Shown here piece by piece: positions 1-9,599 of a stretch of 51,181 bases of DNA. Position numbers and translations under genes: made by a program. Below the pieces are notes generated by a model that was not told where the DNA came from, made no database searches, and saw nothing but the letters and a program-made list of their open reading frames with translations. Numbering within the stretch: position 1 is the stretch's first letter; the number at the start of each line of letters is the position of its first letter. The DNA comes from Nemertoderma westbladi. Lineage: Eukaryota; Xenacoelomorpha; Nemertodermatida; Nemertodermatidae. Where the stretch lies: contig JAUCBJ010008214.1 of assembly GCA_032718475.1 (NCBI GenBank), forward strand, positions 1 through 51,181, read 5' to 3'.

Positions 1-1002
1 CTATTCGAAATCGGCTCGAAAGAAAAGACATTAAAGAAACAAATAAACGCGGTAACTCCAACATATATTTGGAATTCTTGATAGAAGCATTGTAACAACA
101 AATAAATATCATCCGCGTTTCCCCTACCAGACGTGCGTCTTTGGTATTATTACGGTAAATGCCCTAGACCCAGCCAATAAACGGAAAGACATAAACATCC
201 ACGGAAACGTTGTGTTAAACACAGTTGTGTTCGTTATATTTACTGGAGTTTCGAGCGAAACTTGTTTGACGTATCACCTATGCTCACTCGGCTCTAACGA
301 TCCTAGAGTAAACCTACGATCAGAGTCCCGGAATACTCGGTCAAACCTCCTCATTCCTTAGTTGGACCTCAGACCTGCGATCCTGGTGGTGTCGCGGATC
401 CTCGCGGACGGTATTCACTGTTCAAGATCTAGTGCTACCCTAACAATTAATCGGTAACACTCCGACAGTGATTTCTAGCTAGCCGCCCATCTTACCTAGC
501 CGGATTATGACGCAGACACCTAATATCACTATCCAACCGTATGGTCGTCCCGTTTAACGCGATACAACCCTTCATCAAGGTGAAAGAGAGCGTTGTACGA
601 AACGAGTTAAACGCTATTCTATAAAGATCAAAAAAGAAACCTGCGTTTGTTCAGATAAACGTAAGTTATAACAGTAAGTCCAATCGATAAACGAATTGGC
701 CTTATCTCAGTTCGATTGGGAAACCTCGAATCTCAAAGAAGATATCAAGCTTAGAAAACCCTATTCTCTGCGAGAGTTTTGGACGAACGTATCCCATGAC
801 AAGCGGAGGAAAATCAGCTCGAGGAGAAGCATATCGAAATGGACGAGACACCGACCGTAAACCCAAACCTTCTAATGCAATCATATTGCACCCTTCACCC
901 AGGAGTTATGGCCCTCCTAGTAAAGTGGCTTCCCCCAAAGAGAAAATGACTCTTGCTAGCTTTAAAAAACTGCGTAAACGCCGTCCGCGCAAGAAAGACT
1001 AA
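1..1002 (+). pseudogene. Broken copy of the R1-encoded protein
   Basis: Fragments of the protein encoded at 12465-13973 are readable here in several frames, broken by stops, indels and an internal deletion. The best preserved part is 796-1002, an open 68-codon stretch ending in a strongly basic tail (KKLRKRRPRKKD, then stop). It matches the tail ending at 13973. Upstream, about 550-840, a charged helical region corresponds to the coiled-coil-like part of copy 2. The basic tail suggests nucleic-acid binding, but this is inference. The ATG at 796 is simply the first Met in the surviving frame and is not a proven start. Confidence 0.5.
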
Positions 1003-2280
1003 CTGTTTAGAGTATTTATGTATATTAGAAATTGTGATTTTGTATATTTTATAGACTTAAATCCCATTTTCTGGGAGCGGTGTAAAAGCTTTTGTGGGAT
1101 AACTGATTCGTTTGCCTTGCTAACCAGTTCCCCCCCAGTCGCTGAATACTCTAAAAGGGGATCTATAACTCGAATAGCGCAAGCTACCGGCTTATTGGCT
1201 GATTTGCTGTACGCAGGTATCTGGGCTCTGTTTAATCGGCCAACCAGCCTAGGAAGGTTGCGTCATAGCCCTGTTTTGTATCTCCCAATAGAATTTGAGT
1301 TAGCCTTGATTTTGACCTATCACAGAGCTACTGAACTGAAATTTTCCTATCTCACTGCTCTTTCTCTGTGTTGAACGGGAGCTTCGTGGAATAAGGGTAG
1401 TTGGTATTCTCGTATAGAGAGTAGTCACGAGTTTTTCAAAGCCACGAAAGAACGGCTTTGTAGTGTTTTGTGTTTTCTGCTTTTTAGTCCAACACTAGTA
1501 GGTTTAATTATAAGGACATATATCCTTTAACGCAACGGCTTTAAACTGCTGACACACTGCTTTTAATAACTGCTGAAACTGCTAAAATTTACCTGCTCAA
1601 TCAATACTGTATACTGCTATTTGTTGTCGGTTATTCATTATATTGGTTGATGAATTATTATATTGGAATAACGAGAAATAACCCCGAAAACCCAATATTC
1701 TTGATATACCGAAGGTAAGAGAGAAAGGTTACCAATAACGATTGTGACTTATGTTAAAGTGGTTTGAAGTTAATCTAATGTTATTTGATAGACCCTACAT
1801 GAGTCAGTCTGTGTTCCTTTTATATGTGACTAAAATCAGTGAAGATTGGCAGATTAGTGTGCAGTATTGTGCAGCATTGTGTATGAGTGAGTCTGTTAAA
1901 GAAGCAATTCCTAAAGAATGCGCCATATATGTGAATTATAATTAAGCCATATCGTTGTGAGTAGTTTAAGTCATAACTCTGTTTATATAGATAAAGCGCC
2001 ACGTCCTAAAGGAACTGTTAATATTCCCGAAGGTGAATAATATTGTCAGAGATTATATAATACTGTCAGTCGAATAATACATTAGGCTTACATAGCAACA
2101 AAATTAAACCGTCGAACCCAATCTCCCGGGAATATCCAGCGGGTGAATGATCGCGCACAGATTGGTTTCGACTAGTGTAGTGAATCAAATACTTGTCATA
2201 GGCTAAAAAGCGATTTAATATCTAGAAGACATCTTAATTTGGCGGGTTAAACTGCCAAAGGTCTGAAAGCGCGAACAGCC
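1..2280 (+). repeat. R1 repeat element, copy 1 (degenerate, left end outside the window)
   Basis: This stretch aligns by eye along most of its length with 12815-15242, for example around the shared GACGTGCGTCTTTGG and CTCGAGGAGAAGCATATCG. Both copies end at the same place, just after GCGCGAACAGCC, and are followed by unrelated DNA: a minisatellite here and unique sequence at 15243. That common end marks a discrete repeat boundary. Copy 1 lacks about 150 bp that copy 2 has inside its ORF (near 12910-13060), and differs at roughly 1100-1590, where the two copies cannot be aligned. No reverse transcriptase, transposase or terminal repeat is recognisable, so the class of element is unknown. Confidence 0.75.
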
Positions 2281-2294
2281 AGATAGGAATTCGT

Positions 2295-3386
2295 ACACAG
2301 AGTGGGCATGGAAGGTCAGAGAGGAGTTGGTACACAGAGAGGGTACGGAGGCCAGATAAGAATTCGTACACAGAAATGGTATGGAAGCTCAGAGAGGAGT
2401 TGGTACACAGAGATGGTACGGAGGCCAGAGAGGAATTCGTACACAGAGAGGGTATGGAAGCTCAGAGAGGAGTTGTGGTACACAGAAATGGTACGGAGGC
2501 CAGAAAGGAATTCGTACACAGAGAGGGTATGGAAGCTCAGAGGAGTTGGTACACAGGGAGGGTATGGAAGCTCAGAGAGGAGTTGGTACACATAGAGGGT
2601 ATGGAGGCCAGAGAGGAGTTGGTACACAGAGATGGTAATGGAAGCTCAGAGAGGAGTTGGTACACAGAGATGGTACGGAGGCCAAAGAGGAGTTGGTACA
2701 CAGAGATGGTATGGAAGCTCAGAGAGGAGTTGGTACACAGAAAGGGTATGGAAGCTCAGAGAGGAGTTGGTACACAGAGAGGGTACGGAGGACAGATAGG
2801 AATTCGTACACAGAGAGGGTATGGAAGCTCAGAGAGGAGTTGTGGTACACAGAGATGGTACGGAGGCCAGAGAGGAATTCGTACACAGAGAGGGTATGGA
2901 AGCTCAGAGAGGAGTTGGTACACAGATAGGGTATGGAAGCTCAGAGAGGAGTTGGTACACAGAGATGGTATGGAGGCCAGAGAGGAATTCGTACACAGAG
3001 AGGGTATGGAAGCTCAGAGAGGAGTTATGGTACGCAGAGATGGTACGGAGGCCAGAGAGGAATTCGTACACAGAGATGGTATGGAAGCTCAGAGAGGAGT
3101 TGGTACACAGAGAGGGTATGGAAGCTCAGAGAGGAGTTGGTACACAGAGAGGGTATGGAAACTCAGAGAGGAGTTTGTACACAGAGAGGGTACGGAGGCC
3201 AGATAGGAATTCGTACACAGAGATGGTATGGAAGCTCAGAGATGATTTGGTACACAGATAGGGTATGGAAGCTCAGAGAGGAGTTGGTACACAGAGATGG
3301 TATGGAGGCCAGAGAGGAATTCGTACACAGAGAGGGTATGAAAGCTCAGAGAGGAGTTGGTACACAGGGAGGGTATGGAAGCTTTT
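2295..3386. repeat. 37-bp minisatellite, about 29 copies, two monomer types
   Basis: The unit GGTATGGAAGCTCAGAGAGG + AGTTGGTACACAGAGAT (37 bp) is repeated with little divergence. A second monomer type, GGTACGGAGGCCAGAGAGG + AATTCGTACACAGAGAT (36 bp), is interspersed among the first. Because 37 is not a multiple of three and the unit lacks stops, long open frames occur in several frames on both strands. They are by-products of the repeat and should not be taken as genes. The array abuts the end of R1 copy 1. Confidence 0.95.
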
Positions 3387-3467
3387 ACCTTTTTTTCCGT
3401 TTCCTATTGCAACGTACTTTTTGATTACACTAAACATATGACAAATCTGCTTTGAGAACAAACTTAC

Positions 3468-3572
3468 AGTGTCTCTTTCAACTAATTTGTTGGAGTTCTC
3501 GTTGTTGTCTCCATTGCACTCCACTGCTAAATAAGCTGCCAGAGCTAAGAGTAGGAGAGTTCTCTTTGACAT
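3468..3572 (-). CDS. Candidate first coding exon of a secreted protein
   Basis: On the minus strand an ATG at 3572-3570 opens 35 codons. They begin with a textbook signal peptide: basic MSKR, then a Leu/Ala-rich core TLLLLALAAYLAV, then ECNG. A hydrophilic segment, DNNENSNKLVERDT, follows. The 35th codon is followed directly by GTAAGT (plus-strand 3467-3462), a perfect 5' splice-site consensus, in phase 0. The predicted cleavage is after Gly21. Reading through the donor would run into the minisatellite and yield a low-value translation, which favours splicing; the minisatellite would then lie in intron 1. No downstream exon is identified in the window, and nothing shows the mature protein's function. 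Confidence 0.4.
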
Positions 3573-4864
3573 TGTAGAGTTGTGATAAATAAATTTTTAC
3601 ACAAATGAAAATAAAAATAATGATAATGATAAGAATAATAATAATAAAAAATGACTTTAATGACACAAACATACCCATTATAACTCAAGGAGTACAGACA
3701 TACAAATATATTAAGATACTGTCTGCTGTATGCTTAGTAGAAGCAAAGTAGCTCAATGTTAATAAATGGATCAGTTTATATGAATAAATAATTGGTCTAT
3801 TTTATGAAATAAAGTAACGGACTGATAGACCAACACAAACTCTCCTGCTAAAAAGGTAACTTGCATACCAGCCGTTGCATAATCTACATTGGTTTAGGTA
3901 AACTAACAAAGAGGAAAGGATTTATATTAATAAATATTTGAAATTCCAACTTGTTGTCGTCATGTGATGTCTGCATATAGGGGTAATTAATGATTAATAT
4001 ACGGGTAAATCTTTTCGACCTACGCGTAGGCCTACGCGTAGCTACGCGTAGTTCTACACATTGGGTGATATGTCACTAGTTTCAGAGTTTAACATTAACT
4101 ATGCGTAGGTGCTACCCAGAACTTTGCGTATACGACGTTACTGTAGTAGGCCTACATATTACAATCGGTACAGTACTAAAATAAGACAATACTGTATGTT
4201 CAAAAGAACGCATTTAGGCCTTACAGTCCCATCAAACGCTTTCAAAAGAACTGTCTCATATACCTGTAAACTCCATGTAGTGGTATTTGCTAGTACATCC
4301 CCTATAATAATGAGTTATAATGTGAAGAGTTCAAGAAAGGTTTATAAGGAAATAGGTCGACGATTCTTATCGATTCTCTATTGCCAATTATTGCCTTCCT
4401 TCACGAGAGGGTGGATTTATTTAATGTAACCCGTTTGACAAATGGGAGGGGAAGACTCATTGTCTACCACGATTTTATGTTGCACTTGTTTTTATGGAAC
4501 AATTGAATTATAGTGTACTCAGCTTTCGTTTAATCACTTCACCAGTAGACTGGTACTGTAGCTTATTGTACTGTTTACTGTCGAATATTTTAAATATTCA
4601 ATGAAAACAAAGAGACTTGATAATATATGTGGATTTTAAGTCTACTTCTTATTCATCCCGTGTTTGTATTTGAATGAGACGAATAATAATTTATAACCGG
4701 TCCTGTATGTAGGGCGATGAGCTACCGATCCCGTTATTCCGTTTGTCTGATAATCAGATACCTGATATTATACCGATACTTGCCTAACAACTCAAGTCCT
4801 ACCGGACCTGGAATGAAAAATCTTTGTTATCAGGACTGCTACGCATATATACACGTACACGTAG
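3573..4864. other. AT-rich non-coding stretch
   Basis: No ORF with convincing composition is seen here. The stretch holds A/T-rich simple sequence (about 3600-3660) upstream of the candidate secreted exon, and the CTACGCGTAG cluster noted separately. Short open frames, such as 4109-4429, have random-looking translations. Confidence 0.5.
4020..4051. repeat. Three palindromic decamers CTACGCGTAG
   Basis: The self-complementary decamer CTACGCGTAG occurs at 4020-4029, 4032-4041 and 4042-4051, the last two abutting. Each contains ACGCGT. This could be a clustered protein-binding site or a remnant of a repeat terminus; the sequence alone does not decide. Confidence 0.6.
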
Positions 4865-5155
4865 GTCGAAAAGATTTCTATCTTTTTCTACATCGGTCAA
4901 CAAACCGAGCAAGCCCTGCCGGAACGACTGTCAAAACTCAAGTCGACCATAAGGGCTTACAGAAGGGAAGCTGAACCGGATGTAGGCGACAACGTCGAGT
5001 ACATCCTTCTTGAACATTTCCTGTCTTGCCCAATATCGAACCTGAGAGTGACGGCCTTCCGGAGTTTCAGGGATGACTCGAGTAGGATCCATGCCGAGGC
5101 AAACTACATATATAGGTTTAAACCGCCATGGAATGCGTCTAAACCCGCAGTTTAA
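4865..5155 (+). pseudogene. GIY-YIG endonuclease fragment of a Penelope-like element
   Basis: A frame open from just after the TAG at 4862 to the TAA at 5153-5155 contains FFYIGQQTEQALPERLSKLK, which fits the YIG-x-T...L..R core of GIY-YIG nucleases. About 50 residues later it has LEHFLSCPISNLRVTAFRSF and then a Glu-containing HAEANYIYRF, matching the family's C-terminal HF...LRV...E..(Y/W)I..F pattern. Penelope-like retroelements carry this nuclease C-terminal to the reverse transcriptase. No RT is found upstream, so this is an isolated 3' fragment with no usable start codon. A solo GIY-YIG gene fragment is the alternative. Confidence 0.55.
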
Positions 5156-5265
5156 CCTCCATGTAATAACTGAGTGTTCCCGCTCGTATTTGGTGGCGCA
5201 GCTTTTATATCAATCATATAAAGTATTTTACATGTAAAAAAAAAATAAAGTACTGTACATCGGGG

Positions 5266-5703
5266 GTGAGTAGGGGGCATTTTGTAACAGCTTCGGCTGT
5301 ACGCAAAGCGCATCTTGGGCAGGGGGTGGCTGCCTCTGATGTGACACGTAGTCGTGTCACAGAGGAGTTGGTCAGGAAGTTGTCGGAGGAGATTCGGGGA
5401 CACGCACGTCCCCGAATCGACGGGACAGAGAAGAGAGGCTACGAGTCAAGGAATGCAAGAATTCTGAAGAGGTATTCTGCCATTGCCACCTCTTTGGCTC
5501 GCAGCCCCTCTATGGAAGAGTGTCCCCTGGCCCTTCTCCCTATCAACGAGAGGACTCTCTCTAACTGGATTATCTCGAATGAGAAGCGGCTAGAGAGAGT
5601 CACATGTGAGAAGGGGCAGAACATTCCCCTTATCCGTGTGGAGACCACTCAGGTCTCGGCACAGACTCGAGACATGACTATTGCCGATCCCATCCAGGCC
5701 TGA
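5266..5703 (+). pseudogene. N-terminal part of a frame-broken gene, helical region
   Basis: The frame is open for about 145 codons with well-balanced composition. It begins at a GTG, so the real start or a splice acceptor must lie nearby; CATTTTGTAACAG just inside is acceptor-like. The translation is Arg/Glu-rich and predicted helical (EELVRKLSEEIRGHARPR, RTLSNWIISNEKRLERV), with no family I recognise. The stop at 5701 is followed immediately in the next frame by a readable continuation (LTFTDVPDRSGQAKLW), so either a one-base indel or an intron separates this part from the next. The three parts at 5266-6861 probably derive from one gene. Confidence 0.4.
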
Positions 5704-5762
5704 CATTTACCGACGTCCCAGACCGATCTGGACAAGCGAAACTGTGGAAGCCGAGGGCTAAG

Positions 5763-6260
5763 GTGGTGGCCGAGCCACAATCAGTGGGCCAGGACATTGT
5801 GGCTGTAACGCCACAATTAACTGGGCTAGCTGATGTGGCCCGACCACCCCAGCTGACTGGCCCTGCACTTAGCGATGTCCTTGGTTCGGTCTGGGACGCT
5901 GTGTTTATGGAGGACCTGGTGGTAGCTGTGCCTGTGGCTGTTGAAAGTGATCGCGCCACATTCGTGGCGACTGATTACATACAGCTGGAGGCACCGCTGC
6001 CCGCATCCGTGTCCCTGCCACCGCCACAGGTGACATGGACCACTCCTGGCAACAGAGACCTTTATGGTGAGCATTCATATCCCAGTGTCCCGAACGTCTA
6101 TCAGTTTCCTTCTTCAGTACCGATTGTTCCCTCTGGCCCTTCTACATCAACCCCAACCCAACTAGAACTTCCACATTCCGATTTATCTTCAGACCCATCT
6201 TCCCCCAGCAGTACATCCTCCGAGAATGAACCCCCTATCCATTTACATACGAAAACATAA
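5763..6260 (+). pseudogene. Middle part of the same broken gene, Pro/Ser/Val-rich linker
   Basis: This frame is open from about 5700. It encodes a low-complexity segment rich in Pro, Val, Ser and Thr (for example PSSVPIVPSGPSTSTPTQ and SDPSSPSSTSSENEPP). Such sequence looks like a disordered linker between the helical part upstream and the Cys/His modules downstream. It overlaps the next frame by 35 bases. No catalytic motif is visible. I treat it as part of a single gene split by frameshifts, because both flanking frames read as protein and this segment has no domain of its own. Separate overlapping genes would be unusual in an animal genome. Confidence 0.35.
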
Positions 6261-6861
6261 AGAAGTACAGAAAGGCAAACCCCTAAAACCCAAATCCAAA
6301 AGAACCAGAAAGATCAAAAATTGCCCCGAATGCCACCAGAGGGTCTCTGCACCTGGTCACCGTGCCTATAGGGACTCCTTTTACTGCCCCACAACAAACA
6401 TAACGTTTGATGAGTGGGTGAGACAGGCCGATGAGGCATTGCTCCCAATGCTGGCCGATCTCACTAGCACTCGGAATGTGGGGCGTAAGAGGGGTTACGT
6501 TAGTGAGTGGAGGCACCAGAAACGGATGCAGCTGGGTAAGAACATCCAGAGAGGATGGGAGAGGGTCTGTAAGACCTGCGGCGATAGGATCAAGTGTGTG
6601 CCGGGACACACTCAGATCAAAGGGAAGTGGTTCTGCCCCAGGAATGTTGATGGGGAGACGGCTGAGCAGTGGCGCCTCCGACTGCTTGGCCCCCGCCCAC
6701 CCCCTCCACCCCTCAGTCCAGTGGTTGGCAAGCGTATTTGCAAGACCTGCCACAATTATATGCTTGCCTCCACTGGCCATAGCCAATTCAGGGGTAGATG
6801 GTTTTGCCCCAACAACAGTGAGGGTGAATCCCTGGAGGAGTGGAAGGCCTGCATACATTAA
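6226..6861 (+). CDS. Protein with three repeated Cys/His zinc-ribbon-like modules
   Basis: An ATG at 6226 opens 211 codons. After a basic N-terminus (residues 1-35, KPKSKRTRKIKN) the protein has three copies of one module: C-x2-C, about 8 residues, G-H, then [FY]-C-P and a following EW. They read CPECHQRV..GHRAYRDSFYCP, CKTCGDRI..GHTQIKGKWFCP and CKTCHNYM..GHSQFRGRWFCP. The spacing of the two early Cys, one His and one late Cys suggests one zinc ion per module. The second and third modules are the closest to each other, and a Pro-rich spacer (GPRPPPPPLSP) separates them. I do not recognise the family. Nucleic-acid binding within a transposon-derived protein is the likeliest role, by inference. 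The upstream frames at 5266-6260 probably belong to the same gene. Confidence 0.55.
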   Translation: MNPLSIYIRKHKEVQKGKPLKPKSKRTRKIKNCPECHQRVSAPGHRAYRDSFYCPTTNITFDEWVRQADEALLPMLADLTSTRNVGRKRGYVSEWRHQKRMQLGKNIQRGWERVCKTCGDRIKCVPGHTQIKGKWFCPRNVDGETAEQWRLRLLGPRPPPPPLSPVVGKRICKTCHNYMLASTGHSQFRGRWFCPNNSEGESLEEWKACIH

Positions 6862-7604
6862 CGTACAATAATACACATAACATACATTACACGTAGCATA
6901 CATTAACAAAATGTGCATTTTATAGGCCTATTATGTATCATTTGGTTCGTATTCATATATATTATATTACTTGGTATAGTTTATATATTTAAAGTAAATA
7001 TAGTATTGTTATTATTATTAAAGAACATGATCTACAAATATTTGATATTATTTTATAAACTTATATATAAAAGTATATGTTTCTAAAAGATAATACTACA
7101 AGCAGGGAACAACACTAAGGGAATTCTCGATCCCCATTGGTTGATTAAAATGGGCCCCATCCGCCAGGCATCCATATCAAGGCATCACAACATTAGTAAG
7201 CTGAACTAGGCCTGTACAAAAGAATACTGCAATCCGATTGGCTGTAGTATTGGAGTAGGGAGTTGTACTATGCTGGACGCGTCATAAATAATAACATGAG
7301 GGGATTCTCTGTTACTTTTCTTAATCTGTTATTCATTCGACGAGTAATTTAACACTTTTGGTATAGCGTAAAAAAGGTATGCACTAATTGAATTCTTAAA
7401 TATAACAAATATAGATAAGTTAAGAAATAAGATATCTGAGAAACGGAAGGGGGGGGGGGGGGGGGGGAAGATCTAGCCCCAGCCTTCGCGCATAGTAATT
7501 ATAATTGTTCGCTATAAGATGGCTTGCAGCTTTTGCTGCACAAAGGCCCCACCGTGTTTTTATTATTTGCAATTAATGTGATATAACAGTACAAACTAAC
7601 CTTC
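6862..7604. other. AT-rich non-coding stretch with a 19-G run
   Basis: No coding signal is seen. A pure run of 19 G lies at 7449-7467. If the BEL/Pao element to the right had a 5' LTR it should be here, but I could not find a matching copy downstream of 10943. Confidence 0.5.
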
Positions 7605-8342
7605 ATGTTGACGCCACCGGCCTCCTTTACTTTCCTGCAATGGGCACAGGCATGGTACTCTACTCCACCGTGTATTTTCTTAAGTCCCCATCTGTACGTA
7701 GAAGTCGTAGATGTCGGACGTAGAAGAGCGCCACACCGCCAGAAATTGCCTGATCTGCCCCCAGCTGTGAGAAGGCAATTAGCTAGTGTAGACTTAGGTG
7801 GTACAGAGCCCACAGACCAAATTACTGGAGTAGAAAGACTACCTACTATAGTAGATGAGCCTGAAATAATTAGACCTGTTCTTGAAGCCACACCCTCTGT
7901 GAGAGAGACCCCTGTACTTCCAGAACCTAACTCTAAATTCCCTTTGCACAGTACAAAACCAACTGCGCCCAGTAGGATGGTTCCTGAGACAACTCCGGTC
8001 CTAGACGACGAGCGAGACATTAAAGATTTATCGCCCATCGTCCCTCGTCTACCCGCTACTATGTTGGCGGCTCCTGCTTCGGCGGTAGAGTGGGTGGATG
8101 AGGGACGGCGGGAGATGGGTCACTTGCTCGGTCAGATGAGAGAACACCGAGCGTGTTCCTCTCAGCAGGTCCGGGAGTTGGAAGGGACTGTTCAGCAGTT
8201 GAAGGGATCAGTAAGAGAAGGTCGGTTAGAGTTGCAAGAAGTGCAGCAGAGTATCGCGTTAGAACGTAGCAAAGTATCGTTAGAACAGAGTAGCCCGTCA
8301 AGCGGTAAAGGTGGGAGAGATCGTCAAGTTCAATGGAGATGA
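7605..8342 (+). pseudogene. Gag leader with coiled coil (BEL/Pao element)
   Basis: The first Met (7605) opens 245 codons. The N-terminal 60 residues look random. From about residue 65 the sequence becomes Pro/Glu-rich, and residues 165-230 form a likely coiled coil (RELEGTVQQLKGSVREGRLE and following). This fits the region before the capsid-like domain of BEL/Pao gag. Near 8310-8323 the frame is lost: the next residues of the gag core (VKFNGDEMKW) are in another frame, so this ORF ends in a short artefactual tail. The true start may lie downstream of 7605. Confidence 0.5.
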
Positions 8343-9147
8343 GATGAAATGGTTACCTTTTAATGAATATTACAAAGATAACATACAGAACTCTGTGCTA
8401 TCCAACGGAGAGAAACTTAGATTCCTCATCGAGTGCTTGTAAGGACCTCCCAAGTTAATGGCGTTAAAATTTATTGGACATCCAGATGGATTAAGACAAG
8501 TTTGGGATACACTAAACACCAGGTATGGTAATAGGACAAACATAGCTAGATATTTGTATGCGAAATTAGTAGCGCCCCGGAAGTTTCTTAGCAGCGGGAT
8601 TATAGAATTTTCCGATGAGATCCAGGAGATCTGTAGACAGTTAGATTGGCTAGGTAAGTCTCATGAATATCAGAGTTCTATGGTTGTTGGAGCCGTAGCA
8701 TCTACTTTACCGAAGGGTGGAGTAGGTACGCGTTGGGATAAGAGAGTTCTCTTTATGATGGACCAGCAACAAAGAGACCCTACCATGACTGATCTCATGT
8801 CATTCTTAAATGGAGAGGTAAAATTACAGCTCCTAAAGCAGTCCCGAGAGAAGACACCAGAAAATAAAGTAAGTGAAAAACCCGTTTCTAGGAGAAAGGT
8901 AACACCAGTATGTTATACAGACGACGGCGAAAGCCAAACCTCCCAGGAGGAGAACAGCGGGAAAGACACCGAAAGATCTTACTATGTCAACAAAACATCT
9001 AAAGATGTAAGTAAATTTAAGTCTCGAACGAGTGACAGGAGAAAACAGGTAACAAAAACTCCTCCTACCCTACGTCTCCTAAGAGAATTCATGGAAGAAA
9101 GCCCGAGGAAAGAACAAGTGTGCACAACACTACCCCAGTTAAAGTAA
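8323..9147 (+). pseudogene. Gag core of the BEL/Pao-like element
   Basis: The frame beginning VKFNGDEMKWLPFNEYYKDN, about eight residues after the frameshift, has the pattern of the retrotransposon gag domain found in BEL/Pao (F-x-G...W..F...Y). It continues past a TAA at 8440-8442 (after FLIECL) into a 229-codon open stretch with HPDGLRQVWDTLNTRYGN and FSDEIQEICRQLDWLG. The TAA falls within the conserved domain, so it is a disabling mutation and not a natural end. The C-terminal 80 residues are Lys/Arg/Ser-rich. The frame shifts again near 9115 before the zinc knuckles. Confidence 0.6.
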
Positions 9148-9596
9148 GTAACATCAAACCCAAATGTGCATTGTGCGACGGGCCCCATCGTCTAAGTGGA
9201 TGTGATGAATTCTTAAAAAAATCCCTAAAGGATAGACGTGATGTCATGTGGGATAAGCGGTTGTGTTATAATTGTCTCAGACAAGGACACCAACGGCGAA
9301 CCTGTTACTCCGACGCGAGGTGTGCTAAGTGGGGCGCAAATCATCATATCTTGCTGCATACGGAATTCGAAAAAACCAGCAAGAGTCAGGTAAGTGAGCC
9401 CGAACTACATGTCCAATTCAGTGATGTGAACGACACTGACAAAAGCTCTGAGATGGAAGGATTTTACACGGACGAATTCTCCGATGAAAACGAATCCTGT
9501 TATATGATAAACACCGTGGTCTATCGAGCGCTTACGTATGAAACTGACACTGATAATGAAGCTCAACCAACCATTCCAGACCGACAACCATCTTGA
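9120..9596 (+). pseudogene. Gag zinc-knuckle region (BEL/Pao element)
   Basis: In this frame there is a Cys/His array: CALCDGPHRLSGC (C-x2-C-x3-H-x4-C), then CYNCLRQGHQRRTC (canonical C-x2-C-x4-H-x4-C), then CAKWGANHHILLH. In the third, the second Cys expected from the family is Trp, so that knuckle is damaged. Such a series is typical of the end of BEL/Pao gag and binds nucleic acid. An acidic tail of about 70 residues follows. The stop is TGA at 9594-9596, and the protease frame continues in the same frame just after it. Confidence 0.65.
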
Positions 9597-9599
9597 AAA

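Noticed and set aside
2302-3424. Several long overlapping ORFs on both strands (up to 276 codons)
   Set aside because: They are translations of the 37-bp minisatellite; stops are absent because of the unit sequence.
5152-5403. 83-codon minus-strand ORF
   Set aside because: It is antisense to the start of the better-supported plus-strand gene and has no recognisable feature.
6283-6918. 211-codon minus-strand ORF
   Set aside because: It is antisense to the triple Cys/His ORF, with random-looking composition and no motif.
7499-8038. 179-codon minus-strand ORF with an acceptor-like start and a HACAHC motif
   Set aside because: It is antisense to the gag leader. The CxxC motif and splice-like sites are too weak to support an exon.
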